DNA from: Hymenochaete sp. R1
Lineage: Eukaryota > Basidiomycota > Agaricomycetes > Hymenochaetales > Hymenochaetaceae
DNA length: 64,000 bases
Assembly: GCA_019400425.1 (NCBI GenBank)
Contig: JAFREE010000093.1
Span: forward strand, 31,956-95,955
Direction of reading: 5' to 3'
Shown here: one piece after another, positions 1 through 12,600 of the stretch
How positions within the stretch are numbered: the stretch's first letter is position 1
Layout of the letters: every line of letters starts with the position of its first letter
The notes under the pieces: generated by a model
Told to the model about the DNA's origin: nothing
What the model saw: the letters and a program-made list of their open reading frames with translations, nothing else
Databases searched by the model: none
Made by a program: the position numbers and the translations under genes

Positions 1-1821
1 CCCGGAAGAAGCACAGCAGATCTTGAAGTCCGGTATTGAAGCGAACCCTAACAGTTTCATCCTCAATTTTGCCCTCGCCGAAGTACAAGAACTTGCAAAG
101 AACTTCACCGAAGTTCATTCCACGTATAACAACCTTCTCCAAGCGGTGTACAAGGAGTTAGAAGAACTTGAAGCGAAGACCAGCGAGTCATCAATCCAGC
201 CGTCGTTGACAGAAAACGGCACCAACATTGAGTCCGGAGCAGACGTCCAACAAGTCGACTTTACCTCAAGCACGGGCCTCCAGAAGGAAGCATCTGCCGC
301 AACAATTAATTCTACCACATCCTCCTCATCATCCACCGAAGACACGCCTCTCGCTAAGCAATTGCGCGAGCGAAAGCAAGAGTATGGATTAATCTATGTC
401 ATGTACATACGATTCGCCATGCGTTCTGAAGGTCTTCCAGCAAGCCGCGCTGTCTTCACCAAAGCAAGAAAAGACAAGTTCACACCGTGGGAAGTCTTTG
501 AATCTGCAGCGCTCATGGAGTATCATGTAGCTAAAGAAGCTAATGTCGCTAACCGTATTCTGAGCCTTGCCATGACCAAATTCCCGAACGAGATAGATTT
601 CGTTGTGCGCTATTTGACATTTCTCATGTCCATCAACGATGAAAATAGTTGGTGCAGCGACGCTACCGGATTTGAACTCATGCTAACCTGACCCCGTTTT
701 GTAGATGCTCGAGCGTTGTTTGAAAAGACAGCTGGAACGTTTCCGCCTGATAAGGCGCGTCCGCTATGGGAAAGATGGGCGCGGTACGAGTACCAATACG
801 GTAATTTGGAAGGATCTCTTAAGCTCGAGAAGCGCATGGCCGAGGTGTACCCTTCAGGTGCGCCTATACTTGTTTCAAAGACCTCCACATCTCACATCCG
901 CCTTTCTTAGATCCTCCCATCAAGCGATTTGCTCAAAGACATATCTACGCCGGCATTGACGGTATCGCCAACCGTGACCTGGGTGTTGCTCAAGCACGAC
1001 AATCCGCGTCTCTCGGACGCGTCGACACAGTGCCTGCAATCACCGTCGGTGCGCCCCCTGCCTCCTCGACAAGCTTCTCGCAGCCATACAACACCAATGG
1101 TACCGCGAACTTCAAACATCCCAACTCCCCAGAAGTACGCGATCGCGGTCGTGAGCAAGAACGCTCGCGCGACAGAGATCGTGACAGGGATAGGGCCGTT
1201 CCACGTCGAGACGAGATGAAACCACCACTGAAAAGAACTCGTGATGGCTCACCGACTGCGCCTCAGATGAACAAGGATCGGGAACGGTGGGGGCCGCAGG
1301 TGAATAGAAGGTATAATAGCCCTGGGTGGCAGGATCAAGGCGATAGGTGGAATCGGCAGAACCGAGAACGTGATAGGACACGTTCGCCGCCAAGGAGGTT
1401 CCAGCAACAACAGGCGCAGCAACAATATGACCGAGATGACACTAAGAGTTCCATCCCGCAGATCCTAAACTGGTTTGTTGGACGGTTACCTCCGCCCGAG
1501 AACTTCGATGGTGAGAACCTTGAGCTGCTACACGTTCTTAAAGCAAAGTAATTTTTGACGCGAAATCGCTCGTTTCATCCTCTGCGATTGCAGGTCCCGT
1601 CTTCCGCACCGATGATCTCATGCAGCTTTTCCGCAACGCTGTCATTCCTGGCTCGACTCCTCGTGAACGAACACCCCCAGCTCCTCCGAGGCCAGGTGAG
1701 TTTTGTTCTGCTCATGTCTCATGTAACGAATCGAATCGGAATTGACCAATATCTTCATAAAGCCCGTCCACCACCCGATTACAGCGCTTATCGTGGCCCA
1801 GATCCTAGAGTGAGGTACTAA
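1..1821 (+). CDS. RNA14: mRNA 3'-end processing protein RNA14 (CstF-77 family), 3' part
   Basis: This is the C-terminal part of RNA14/CstF-77, the HAT-repeat scaffold of the cleavage and polyadenylation machinery in the nucleus. The reading frame is open from base 2, so the 5' end lies outside the window. Introns inferred at 648-704 (with a CTAAC branch site), 858-910, 1511-1593 and 1696-1762 join the frames. The joined protein shows HAT-type segments ([20 protein letters not shown]), then [11 protein letters not shown], then an Arg/Asp-rich low-complexity tail (RDRDRDRDR). It ends with [14 protein letters not shown], which resembles the C-terminal 'monkeytail' segment that binds RNA15 in yeast, and [17 protein letters not shown]. 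The stop TAA is at 1819-1821. The family assignment rests on recalled motif similarity. Confidence 0.88.
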
Positions 1822-2430
1822 CATCATAAACAACATATCATAAAATCGAAATCATGTCTTCCGGCCCGTGTTTCATTCTCAGACTCTATTTTGGTGCTTC
1901 GTAGCATGAGGTTGTCGCCCTCACATTCACATCCGCATCTTCACATATATATCCGCTCCTCATTTTCATTCATCATCTATCAAATGTCATTGGGAGGAAT
2001 ATATCTGTTTTTCACGATTCTCTATCTTTTGCAACATAAAAAAAGGGCGGAGTAAATGAATACCTGATCTACGGCGACAGTTTTATACTATGCGTACTAT
2101 GTATATATTGCACAAGCGTAGTAATTCAATCTTTATCTACTTTTTAAGAGTGACTTGATGATTTATATTGATATTGGCTGTTGTACATGGACGAATGAAA
2201 GAGAACGTGGATGGAACCGTGCTCGAACATGGATGTTAAATGAAGCAAAGGTGTGTTGAAAATGGATGGAAACATGGTAAATGATGTGATTGGAAACTAT
2301 AATGCAGTTAAGGATGGCACCGACTACGTGATAATGCTAGTGATACAAGTCCAAACTCTGAGTCGTAATACAAAGGAAATGAAGAGTCAATGAAACCCAT
2401 CTTTTTAAATTCTTTCTTTCATTCTTAAGC
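1822..2430. other. Intergenic, converging 3' ends
   Basis: About 600 bases between the RNA14 stop and the stop of the minus-strand gene at 2431. The stretch is AT-rich and has no credible reading frame. It probably holds the two 3' UTRs. Nothing else was seen. Confidence 0.6.
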
Positions 2431-4000
2431 CTACAACAATTCGAAACCCTCCAGCTTCCCATTCCAACTCCACCAGAGCAACTCATCATCAGAATTCTCG
2501 TTTTCTCCCAACCCGTCCCGATGGTCATTAACCTCATCCGCTTGCTCACTTCCTCCGACGCCTGCGTCGTCATTTTCTTCTGTCCAGTCACGGCACTGCA
2601 CCCGGATGCACTCAGTTTTTATACCGCCTTTGCACTTATGAGTAGACTTCTGACTCTTTGCATCCAAAGCGCTTGAGTCATTTTTAGATTCGAGTGGGCT
2701 CGAAGAGTCAAGAGATGAGATATCGAAAGCAGAGAGGAGACCATTCATCTCGCGCGTCATGTTTTGACGGGGTGTCCAGGATGGATGGGAGAAACGGCGG
2801 GGTGCCCGGATGAAGATGTGACTGAACATAGTACCTATCGACAATCATTAATCTTTCTCATTCATAGTACAATACGAGAAATACTTACGAAGATTCTCAG
2901 ACATGCTCGTCTCCACTTCTCCGTTCGCAACTGCTAGTGTACGAGACACTAAGCGCTCCCCGGTGCGCAACTCGGCCTCCCTCTCCTCGTCCTGCGCGCG
3001 TTCTTCCTCATCATCCCAAGCTTCCGAGCTGGAGCTCTCGTCGCTATCGATCTCGGACGAGGACTCCGGCACATCCTCATCATCTTCAGATCCGTCAAAG
3101 TCATCGCCATCGTCCAATATCTCCTCCCCACGATCGGCATCGTCGTCGATAGGAAGCGAAGAGCTCTCATTATCCGTAATGTATGCCTCAGAGTCGTCCT
3201 GATTTTCATTGTCTCGGTAAACATTATTCTCTTTCAAATCCTCGTTGAAAACTGCCCGAGGGCGAGCAACTGGTACTTGCGTCGTTCGCTTGGGTGTTTC
3301 TAGCCCACTGAAGTTGAGCACCACCCGAGAGCGAGCCGCGGACATGCTCATAGCATTTGCACCCAAAATGATAGCAAGGTAGGCGGAAACTTTCCTGGAA
3401 GGTGCAACCTTGGCTTGAAACGATAGACTCTGCGCAAGAGCCGTGAATGTGGACAGAAGATGGGAGTGAAAATTGTTCAACGACGAGAAGAAAGCTTCTT
3501 GCTTCTTCATAACCTTTTGGTCCTGCTCAACATCATTAGCGACATGAAGCACACGCGACGTTATCTAACTCACCTTCGTCGAGACCGCCATCCTTGTGTA
3601 TTGAGATACGGGACTAAAAGCAGATTAGAAATAGCTCGTTAACTTCGTAGTTTGAAATCACTCACAACGGGATCTGGCTCTTCAGAAACAGGACGTGGCT
3701 GAGCACGCATGCCGTCAGTCGGGCGGCCATTGCCTCACTGATGGACTCTGCATCCAAAGTCGCAATGGGGTATGGTGAGATTCGTACATCTTCCTGTATG
3801 GCTGAGCTTCCAGGCTTAGATGACTGCGATGTACTGGGAACTCGTGTCGATAGGGGGCTCGGGCTGCCTGCGCATGTCAACGGCGCCTTCTTGACTCCCA
3901 GAGGCGTCCTCTTCGCACCGCCGTTCGACAATGACAACGGACTGGATGCCACAGTCGTAGGTTGATGAGGAGGCGACTGCGCGACGACGACGATGGGCAT
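2431..4000 (-). CDS. Conserved fungal protein of unknown function (possibly p31comet-like)
   Basis: A four-exon model: 4000-3666, 3613-3574, 3522-2889 and 2834-2431. The junctions are in phase and restore a continuous protein: LFLKSQIPFPVSQYTRM across intron 1, KDQKVMKKQEAFF across intron 2, and NLRTMFSHIFIRAPRRF across intron 3. The N-terminal 60 residues are Pro/Ser-rich. The next part has a hydrophobic helix-like stretch, then YLAIILGANAMSMSAARSRV, followed by a long Asp/Glu/Ser-rich acidic region and a basic segment (RAPRRFSHPSW). I do not recognise a named family with confidence. The 'IILG' strand plus the small N-terminal core vaguely recalls Mad2-binding p31comet proteins, which is only a guess. 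The ATG at 4000 was chosen because its context is good and it leaves about 260 bp to the divergent neighbour; in-frame ATGs up to 4192 exist. Confidence 0.72.
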
Positions 4001-4262
4001 TGCTGCGAGTGTGGTTGATGGTGATGGTGGACGGGAGGAAAGGCAGGGACAAGAAGCCACCGAATGCGCTTGCCTTTCTTGTACTAAAACGGGATCACGT
4101 GTTGATCGACAAACCACGCGCGTCTTGCTTCCGAACATCATCCAGTCTCGCGTTGAGCGCCTCTCGCCATGACTCCCACTGACTCTCATCATTTATAATA
4201 CTTACTCAGCGTCGTAATATATAACCACATTTTCGACTCAACGCTTCTTTCACAGTACAGCC
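4001..4262. promoter_or_regulatory. Shared divergent promoter region
   Basis: About 260 bases separate the start codons of the minus-strand unknown gene and the plus-strand alkyltransferase gene. An AT-rich stretch near 4190-4232 contains TATA-like runs (ATATATAA). The region probably serves both genes. This is inferred from layout and composition only. Confidence 0.4.
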
Positions 4263-4975
4263 ATGCCAGCCATTCGTACCACCCAAGAAATAGTGGCACC
4301 CAAGGACTTTTCAAAGTTCAAGCTCAAACTTCGCGGTGGTGAACCAGAAAAAACAGCCCTCTTCAGAGCTCCCAAACATGTTATAGACTTATCGAAAGCA
4401 GATAAAAGTAACCGTGGCTAAGAGCAAGAGATTGTGCCCATCAGCTCACTTACATATACATAGACACCTATTTTCCGACGTCTCCTCTCGAACGCGAGAA
4501 GTACAGAACGGATGTCGGAAAGGTTCGTGCTTTCGCATCTTTCTGGCACTTAGTCTTGACTCAACGCTCCACTGAAGAAACTGACGTCGCATGAATGGGC
4601 CGTGTACGACCTTACGCTCAAAATTCCACTTGGAACAGTGACAACGTACAAGGATCTCTGTGAAATGCTCGGGGAAGGTTGCCCTCGTTCTGGTATGCCC
4701 ATCACTCATAATATTCTCTAATAGCATGCTTATGATAATATCTAGTCGGTTCTGCTTTACGCAGGAACCCTTTCGCACCGTACGTCCCATGTCACCGGGT
4801 CATCGCTTCAAACCTTTCTCTCGGTGGCTTCAAAGGCGAATGGGGAACTGAGAGCAGGGACGGAAGTAAATGTGCACAGAAGATCGATATGCTTCGACAA
4901 GAGGGAATCGTATTCACTACACAAGGCAAATTGGAGGGTGGAAAAGAGTTTATCTGGCGACAGGAACGAAAGTGA
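4263..4975 (+). CDS. MGT1: O6-alkylguanine-DNA alkyltransferase (methylated-DNA--protein-cysteine methyltransferase)
   Basis: A small nuclear DNA-repair protein that transfers an alkyl group from O6-alkylguanine to its own cysteine in a single-use reaction. Exons 4263-4407, 4464-4522, 4578-4692 and 4746-4975 join in phase to give 182 residues, a usual size for the family. The C-terminal half carries the diagnostic active site PCHRVIASNLSLGGFKG, where the Cys is the acceptor, preceded by VGSALRRNPFAPYV. Upstream, SHEWAVYDLTLKIPLGTVTTY matches the helix and recognition region of the family. The stop TGA is at 4973-4975. The gene is divergent from the 2431-4000 gene. The motif is unambiguous; the symbol is given by analogy with yeast. 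Confidence 0.93.
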
Positions 4976-5133
4976 CAAGTCGCAATGAATATATATATAT
5001 ACTAGCTTTGATGTGCGTTTCGTATCGTCCGCTGCTAATAGGAGACCTAAATTCTGATGACGAGAGATATAAAACGAACTAATCGAGAGAATAGAAAGAA
5101 AAAAAAAACCTCTGTTTCTTTACCCAAGCTCAT

Positions 5134-6973
5134 TCAACATCCTTGTTGTAGTTGGGTGAGTGGATGTCATAGGCAGCGGTGGTATCGATACCGATAGCTA
5201 TTGTTACTAGTAGTCAGAAATCTTATTCTCAGAAATTTCAGAAGGACGTACTAATAAACCCGACGATTCCCCCAGAAATATCGTCTTCAACGAGCTCCAG
5301 CCTGTCCCGCTGCCTATCAGTATCATTCAAACCGCGAAGCCCAAGAAACCACGCACTGAGCAACGGCACTACTCCCATCAACCGACGCCCGGTTGAACAA
5401 CCCATCCTCCTCGTTCCTCGTCCTCCTCCCCTTATTCAAAGTATACGGCTCGACCTCCAACACCCGATCATTCCACCCATCCTCAAAGAACACCTGCCCA
5501 ACATGGTTCACCGCCCCCGCATGCGACACCAGCGTCCCGTTCTCCGACTCCTCCCAGTTCGTGTGCACCATGAGGTGCACGTGGATCGTCCGGCCGGAGT
5601 AGAAGCCCGGGTAGATGGTCTTGAGCTCGACGACGCCGGAGGAGTTCGTGGCGGAGCCTCCGCGTAGCCAGGTGTGGTTCGTGTTCATGCTTGGACCGTT
5701 ACCACGTCCGGGGTCTCTTGGACCTCCTGGACCACCGGGTCCGCCTGGTCTGCGAGGTGGGGGTCCTGGCCTTCCTGGCCTCTTCCCGGGCTTCTTCCCA
5801 GGTTTCCCGAACCAGCTAAACCACCCCCTACTCCTTTCCTTCCCATCACTTCCATCGATCCCCTCTCTGCCTTTACTCGTATAGAACTCATTCTCAAACT
5901 CATCCTCGGTATCATCGTCATCGTGATGCGGCGGTCGTCGATGAGGGGGCGGTCCACGAGGAGGAGGTCCGCGCGGAGGCGGAGGCGGAGGAGGTCCATG
6001 AGGAGGTGGAGGCGGAGGTGGACGTTTACCTTTCCCTTTCCCAGGTCCCCCAGGTCCTCCCGGACCACCTCCAGACGGCGCACCAGACTCGAACCCCCCA
6101 TAAACACCCGTCGCGTTCGCAGACCATATCTCCACAAACGCATTCTCCACCGGTTCGCACGTCGCCGTGTCGATGATGCCGATATCCAGGATGAGCGGTA
6201 TGCCCCTGCAGTGGAAGGGGGATCAGATCACCACTCTTCGCTCGTTCGTTCGTCTGGGGAAGGAAGAGGGAGGGGTGATGCTTACTTTTGGTTTTCGACA
6301 AGATCCTGGCGCACGAGCTCGTTATTGATATAATAAGGCCCCTCCATAACTTCAGGCGCAGTCACACACGTATACTATCAAGACATTCAGCCCCCCGAAC
6401 CCACCAAAGATCCCAGCACTCGACATGAACAGACAGACAGACAGACACGTACATCGAACACAACATCCTCCGTCGTCGCTCCCGATCCCGAGTGGGCGCC
6501 CAAGTCGCCTAGAGGTACCTGTCCCTGTCCAGAGAACGAACGCTTCGCTCGGCGGGCACCGTGAAAGGCGTTGATAGAGGGTGCGCAGCTCCGTGCGGCG
6601 AGGTGTCGTTTGCTAGCTTGATGCTAAGGGGGAGGGGGGGGGGGGGACAATGCGGCGTCCAGAACATGAGATTAGTTTCTCCTTGTTCCTCTAGATGGTA
6701 TGGTATGAAAGGTGGAAGGAAAGAGCGAAACGCACCTCCCGTCGAGCGAGTTGACCAGGCGTGAGAGGCGTATCCTCCTCAGGGTGCGCTACTAAATTTA
6801 GGATCAGAATCCGAATCCGAATCCAATTCAGAATAAAATAAAATTTCGCGGAAACCGCCAAACCCAAACCCAATCGAAACACACAACGACTCACCAACAC
6901 AACCCGTAACCAACCCCAACAACATAACCAATCCCGCGAACCTTCTCGGGAGGGCGAGAGGGAGAGGCACCAT
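5134..6973 (-). CDS. Secreted intradiol dioxygenase-like protein with Gly/Pro-rich insert
   Basis: Seven exons are inferred, with starts and ends near 6973-6892, 6798-6739, 6631-6455, 6371-6287, 6205-5361, 5317-5241 and 5186-5134, giving about 460 residues. The N-terminus (MVPLPLALPRRFAGLVMLLG) is a signal peptide. The fold follows the fungal extracellular intradiol family: CVTAPEVMEGPYYINNELVR, then LDIGIIDTATCEPVENAFVE. Candidate Fe(III) ligands are a Tyr in VEIWSANATGVYGG, the second Tyr of YPGFY, and both His of RTIHVHL, so the tyrosine-tyrosine-His-His set looks intact. A run of about 130 residues rich in Pro, Gly, Arg and Asp interrupts the core after the first Tyr and is unusual in length. 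The product probably oxidises catechol-type aromatics outside the cell. A short intron of about 43 nt near 5318-5360 is needed to keep the frame. An in-frame ATG at 6988 is an alternative start. Confidence 0.85.
6426..6450. repeat. Tetranucleotide repeat (ACAG)n
   Basis: About five tandem ACAG copies inside an intron of the intradiol dioxygenase gene. A simple length-variable microsatellite. Confidence 0.8.
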
Positions 6974-7557
6974 TTTCTCGTCGCACACCTTACGTTTCGC
7001 TTCAAGACAACAGGAAAGTCACGGACACGGACACGGTGTGGGGGAAATCGTTGAAGTCGCGCGCGCGCGTGTTTCGCACCCACACCCATCAGCCCTTTCT
7101 TTTATATATGAACTGAATGATAATATTAATGACGAAGGACCTCGAGGGGACTGGTACTGCGGAAGGCCGCCGTTCATCGGACGAACTGGATGGAAAAGAG
7201 ATGAGAGAGCCCGAATATCAATGGAGGCGTCCGGTCCCTTGGCCCTTATCGCTGCGCGCTGCGCAGTCACGGAACGGATTCAACGGAGCGATTAGTCTTT
7301 GATCATGCATGGCGTGGAAGGTTTCGAACTATGCCATCTTATGGACCCATTGGCAAATCCGATGAGTTACTTAGAACCTGATGTAGGGTTTGCTTTAAAT
7401 ACATGTGTGATATGAGGAGTGAGGGTGAGGGGTACGACAACTGGGACGGGGAACGAAGCAAAGCAAAGCAAAGACGGATGGTCAGGTCAGATTGATAGAT
7501 AGTGATACAACAACTAGTTGTGAATGTCTTGGATTAAGAGATGTGAGATGGTCAGGA
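6974..7557. other. Intergenic between dioxygenase and IMPDH
   Basis: About 580 bases between the dioxygenase start and the IMPDH stop, both on the minus strand. It should hold the dioxygenase promoter and the IMPDH 3' UTR. A short alternating CG tract lies near 7058-7070 and (AAGC) tandem copies near 7455-7472. No gene was seen. Confidence 0.55.
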
Positions 7558-9618
7558 TCAAGCGTACAAGCGCTTTGTGTACCTATCGAAAAAGAACCGC
7601 AGTAAGTATCACGATTGGTTTCGATAGAATAAGAATAAGAATAAGAAAAGGCACGTACGAGTTCAACCCATGCACGCCACCCTCCAACTGCGCACTCGCC
7701 GTCCTCAACTCAAACCTCACAAGCCCGCCCCTCACCGCCTCCTGCATCTCCTCAACGCTCCGCCTCCCCAGATCCTGCAACGAATGCTGCAGCCCCGTAT
7801 GCAAATACGGCAAAAACTGCCGCACGGACCCCTTATCCTGCACGTCCCCCGACACGCCCTGCGCCACCTTCACCGTGCTCGACTCGCTGAAATACCGAGA
7901 CGTCGCCGCGTTCTCGTGCGTCGACTTCTTCGTCGACTTCCCCCCGTCTTTCTGCGTCGTCGTCGCCGTCGCCGCGCCCGGTTTCCCCTGCTCCATCGCG
8001 TCGATGCTCCCCATCCCCCGATACGCCTTCACGCGCTTCCCCTCATGATAAAAATACTCCCCCGGCGCCTCCGTCGTCCCCGCCAACAGGCCCCCCATCA
8101 TCACCGCGTTCGCCCCAAGCGCCAACGCCTTCATAATATGCCCCACATTCCCGATCCCCCCATCCGCCACGACCGGCACCCCAAACCGGCGCGCAAACTC
8201 CGCGACGGCGTACACGGCCGTCGCCTGGGGCCGCCCAACCGCCATCACCTCCTGCGTGATACAGATCGACCCGGAGCCCATCCCGATGCGGAGCCCGTCT
8301 GCGCCGGCGGCGATGAGCGACGCGGCCTGCTCGCGCGTGACGACGTTGCCTGCGATGACCTCGATGGAAGGGAACGTCGCCTTGATCCACCGGAGCATCT
8401 CGATCTGGAACACGGAGTTTCCCTGCGAGGAGTCGACGACGACGATGTCCAGCCCGGCTTCGACGAGGAGTTTGAGGCGGTCCTTGTCTGCGGGGCGCGT
8501 GCCGATGGCGGCGGCTGCGATCAGCTGTTTGCTCTCGGGGGACTTGGACGCGAGTGGGTATGTTTGGTTTTTGAGCAGGTCGGAGCGCGCGAGGAGCGCG
8601 GTGAGACGGCCTTCGTTGTCGATGATGGGGAGTTTGCCCTTTTTGGAGTCGCGGAGGATGTCGTTGGCTTGTTGGAGGGTGATGCCTTCGCGGGCGGTGA
8701 CGAGGTTCTTGGTCATGACTTCTGATACGGGCGTCGTGGTGTCATTGTGGAATTGGGCGTCGCGGTTCGTGACGATTCCCAGAAGCATTCCACCGAGGGC
8801 ACCAGTGTCTGGGCATGAGAAACGCGTCAATAAGAGTTACGGATAATCAAAGGCAATAGGCTGAATGCGTGTATAGTCAGGAAGAACGCAGCTATATCTA
8901 CAGACCACGCAGCGAACCGCGTTTTTCAGCAGAACGAAGGTTATATAGCAAATTTTCTCATCACACAAAAAAAAACTTTCGAACGAACGAATGAAAAAAA
9001 AGGGCAAAGTAAAGTTCAAAGGAACAAAAAGCCTCACCAGTGATAGGGATCCCGCTAAACCCCAATCGCTCCTTCACATCCAGCACATCCTCCACGGTGT
9101 TGGTGGGCTTGAGCACGAACGGGTCCGTGATGAACCCGTTCTCGTGTCTTTTCACGGCGCGCACCATAGCTGCCTGTGCTTCCGCCGTTTGATTGTGATG
9201 GATAACGCCGATGCCTCCCAGGAGCTGTAACAGAGCAGCATGTAAGCCGCCATTGTCATCGATGGTCCAGTCAATCATATGTCGCGAGTATACAACACCA
9301 AAGACGTGATACGAAAAAGAAAAGAAAAACACTCACAGCCATCGCGATAGCCATCTCCCCCTCCGTCACCGTATCCATCGGACTACTCATAAACGGCGTC
9401 CTCAAACTCACCTTGCGCGTAATCCGCGTATCCGTCGCCACCTCCGCCGCCCCAAACGCGATCTTGCCAGGCAGGAGGAGAAAGTCGTTGTAGGTGAGGC
9501 CGCCGTGCTGTTGGGAGTCCATGAGCTCCGAGACGGAGAGGCCGTCGGGGCGCGGGTAGGTGGAGAGGTGGGCGAGGGCTTGGGAGGGGTCGAGGAATGG
9601 TGTGGAGGGTGAGGCCAT
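7558..9618 (-). CDS. IMD: Inosine-5'-monophosphate dehydrogenase
   Basis: IMPDH oxidises IMP to XMP with NAD+, the rate-limiting step of guanine nucleotide synthesis, in the cytosol. Four exons, near 9618-9334, 9225-9045, 8808-7659 and 7582-7558, give about 545 residues, normal for fungi. The N-terminus has [12 protein letters not shown] and [13 protein letters not shown], followed by [11 protein letters not shown]. Two CBS-type segments follow ([34 protein letters not shown]). The catalytic loop [20 protein letters not shown] contains the nucleophilic Cys. [15 protein letters not shown] and [12 protein letters not shown] form the phosphate site and flap. A tiny 25-nt last exon restores the typical C-terminus SYTKRLYA; without it the frame runs into an unrelated tail. 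The gene is complete. The start ATG at 9618 follows a clean context. Confidence 0.96.
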
Positions 9619-12600
9619 TGTTCGTTGTTGGGATGGTGGATGGTGGGACTGGGGTGGTGGGACTGGGGTAGAGGGAGAGGTAGGAAGGAGAGGGGTATAT
9701 CGATGGAACGGACCAAAGAGTGTTCTGCTCTCTGCGGTGCAGTGCGGTGGGTGATGGGTTGACTAAGTCTTAAAAATTCTGGACTTGATCGACGCTTGGT
9801 CTTCATTTCAGCGCGTGGGCGTGGGCTTTGACCCCTTCTCTTGACGCTCTCAGATTGTGTGCCCAGCAGCACAAACCAAACCCACACTTCAGCCACTCAC
9901 GTATCAAAGCATTCATTGATTCAATATCCAACAGATTTAGTATTCTTTTTTCTCGATTATTACACGTACGTACACAAGCTTGAGCGCGAACACTACAGTC
10001 CAACGCAAGTCGTGAAAAGGTCATTATTTGGGGAGGAGGGGGGGGGGGGGGCAGGTAAAGCAGAACGGATAGGTGCATTAATTAAGAGGGAGATTGGTTG
10101 AATTCAGAAAACGAGACGATCGATGAGTAAATGTGGCTGGAAGATGAAATGAAGTAAGGAAGAACGAAAGGGACGAACAAAGCAATAAGGAACCACGACC
10201 GTTTCCGTTGTGTTTGAAACAAACCGAAATTAAAATCGTCAGAAATAGAGGGGGATGGGAAAAATGCACATTAGCGAGAGTTGCGAGAGTGATGGGATAA
10301 AAATGGGATGACGGTAAGGGACTCAGGAGAAGGAGAAGTGTAGATTATGCAAGATGTATGCACGAAAGGCGAAGATGCATATGCGTATGGGAAGAGAAAA
10401 CAGGAGGAAATGAAATAGTAGTAAATAATCGAATAAACAAAAGGTAAAGTGTGCGTTGAGGAGGCGCGAAGACGAAGAGGGAAATGGGAAACAGGAGATC
10501 GCGCTTGGAGAGGACGAAGATATGTAGTAACATACGGCACGGTTCGATCGGTGATGTGGTGACCAAGGTGAGGAGTGAATGCGGATGTGGACGTTGTCCG
10601 TGGCCAAAAGCCATGGTGCGGAAAGGACGGACGCGAGTGAAGGTGTACGACTTCGTTGGCTAAACTTGCGAACGCTTGGCAAAGAAGAGTGCGTGGGAGT
10701 GCACATTAGCTGACGGGTCCTGAGGTCCTACCCCCAATGATCCTCGGTATTGCTGAGTACCGAAGTACCGAAGTCGAGTCGTGTTGTGTCGAGTCGAAAG
10801 ATGAAACCATCCGAGGGAGGCGCAAAAATCGGTCGCACAGCAGTTAACGATACCGCCAACACACAACACCGAGAATCTCGCAAACCGAGTGCCGAACGCC
10901 GATGCCGGTGAAACGCGGGTTGACCGTGCGTCGTCGTCGTCGTCGTCGAATAATATTATCGCCAGCCCGTTCTTGAATGAATGCGCACCGTGCACGATAG
11001 CTCGACTTCCCCACACGTCAGACGTCAGGCACCTACGGAACAAAGAAACCCCGATGCCGACACCGACGCCGACGTCGATAATAAGTGTAGATACCCAAGA
11101 TAGACCCATGCAACCAACCATCAACAACCTCCCCCGTCCAACAATCGCAAATGCAATTGAACTGTGAACAATTCTCGAAGAAGCACAACCGATATTCGTG
11201 GGTCCGCAAACAGTCGATCCCATCCCGGCCATTCATATTACTGTAATATTAGTATTCTCGAGAAAGGAGAAAGGCGGAAAAGCAACCGGCCACGCGCCAA
11301 ACGCCGGCACGTCTCATTCGGAGATGAGCAATGAAATGCGCGTTGACTTGATTCTTCATGGGCACCGACACGACGTTGCTGCCGTCTCCGTCTCCGTCCT
11401 ATCTTTCCTCCGCCTCCGCCGTCCTCCCAACAACGTTCATCACCATACCAACGCGAAACGCGCAACGCACAACGCACAACGCGAAACGTGTCGAAGGAAG
11501 AGCGAGCAAACAAGGGACTGGGAAAAAAGAAGCGCAGAAGGAAGGCGAGAAGATCCCGGACCTGGGCCTGAATCCTGAGACTTCCTTGGCCCATATCCAT
11601 AGCCCCGAAGACCCACGATCCCCAAGGGAATTGAAACGTGAAACACGACGGCGACGCGACACGACCTGAAACGGACACAAATGCGAGAATGTGAATGGGA
11701 AAGTGAGATGCCTGTGACTCTGACTCTGAACGCGCGAAGCCAGCAACTCAATCGACATCGCAATCGCGATCGCGACCGAGGCCCCGTCTCCGTCTCCATC
11801 CCACATACATACAACTGATACACATACACACTCCCTCCGCTCCCCAGCTCCTAACTCGCTCCACAAAACAAAAAACAAAACAATTCAATCGCCCATTCTC
11901 GTTCCCGTTCTCGTTCCGCGTTCCATGGAACATGCGTTTTGTTGGGCCCCAAGTGCGTCAGCTCGAGTTGCGGGTTGCGAGGCGCGAGATGAGCAAGGAG
12001 CAAGGGGTACAGATCCCGGCTCGGCTCGGCTGGACTCGGCTTGGCTGACGAAGAATGGGAGTTGGGGCTGGACGGGCGTACGGGCGAATGTGCGCTCGGC
12101 GGCGTTGTGTTCGCTTCTCCGAGGCGGGGCGAGAGGACGATCCTTTGCTCTGCTTTGCTTTGCTTTACGGCATTGGGGGATCGGGATGCGAGAGAGGCGA
12201 GGAACGACGGGTTTTTTTCAGGTCAGGGGGCGCTTTGCGATACGGTTGCGTCGGTGGGGTAAAAATGAAACGAAGATCGGGGGGTCCGGGAACGCGCGGG
12301 ACGAGAATGGGAAAGGAAAGGGAGACGATCGGACTCGGGATTGGCGTTTCGCTCGGCGGCGGAGAGAGGAAAAAGAAAGAAACATCGCTCATCGCTCATC
12401 GCTGACAAGTTGTTTTTCAGAAAGAACACGACACCGGACAAGGAACAAGAGGGGGGGGGGGTGTGAAAATAATTATTGGTTGTACACATGCATGCGAGGC
12501 TATTTTCGATTTTGCTTTGGGTGTTCGTGTTCGCTCGGGGGGAGGTTGGAGGGAGGAAGCGTATGTGACAGCCGGAGTCTTGATTATAAGGTGGGGTTTT

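Noticed and set aside
5674..6333. A 219-codon plus-strand frame opposite the dioxygenase
   Set aside because: Shadow of the Gly/Pro-rich repeat region on the other strand.
7670..8725. A 351-codon open frame antisense to IMPDH
   Set aside because: It is a shadow of the real IMPDH exon, explained by its codon composition; the protein is Arg/His/Pro-rich and matches no family.
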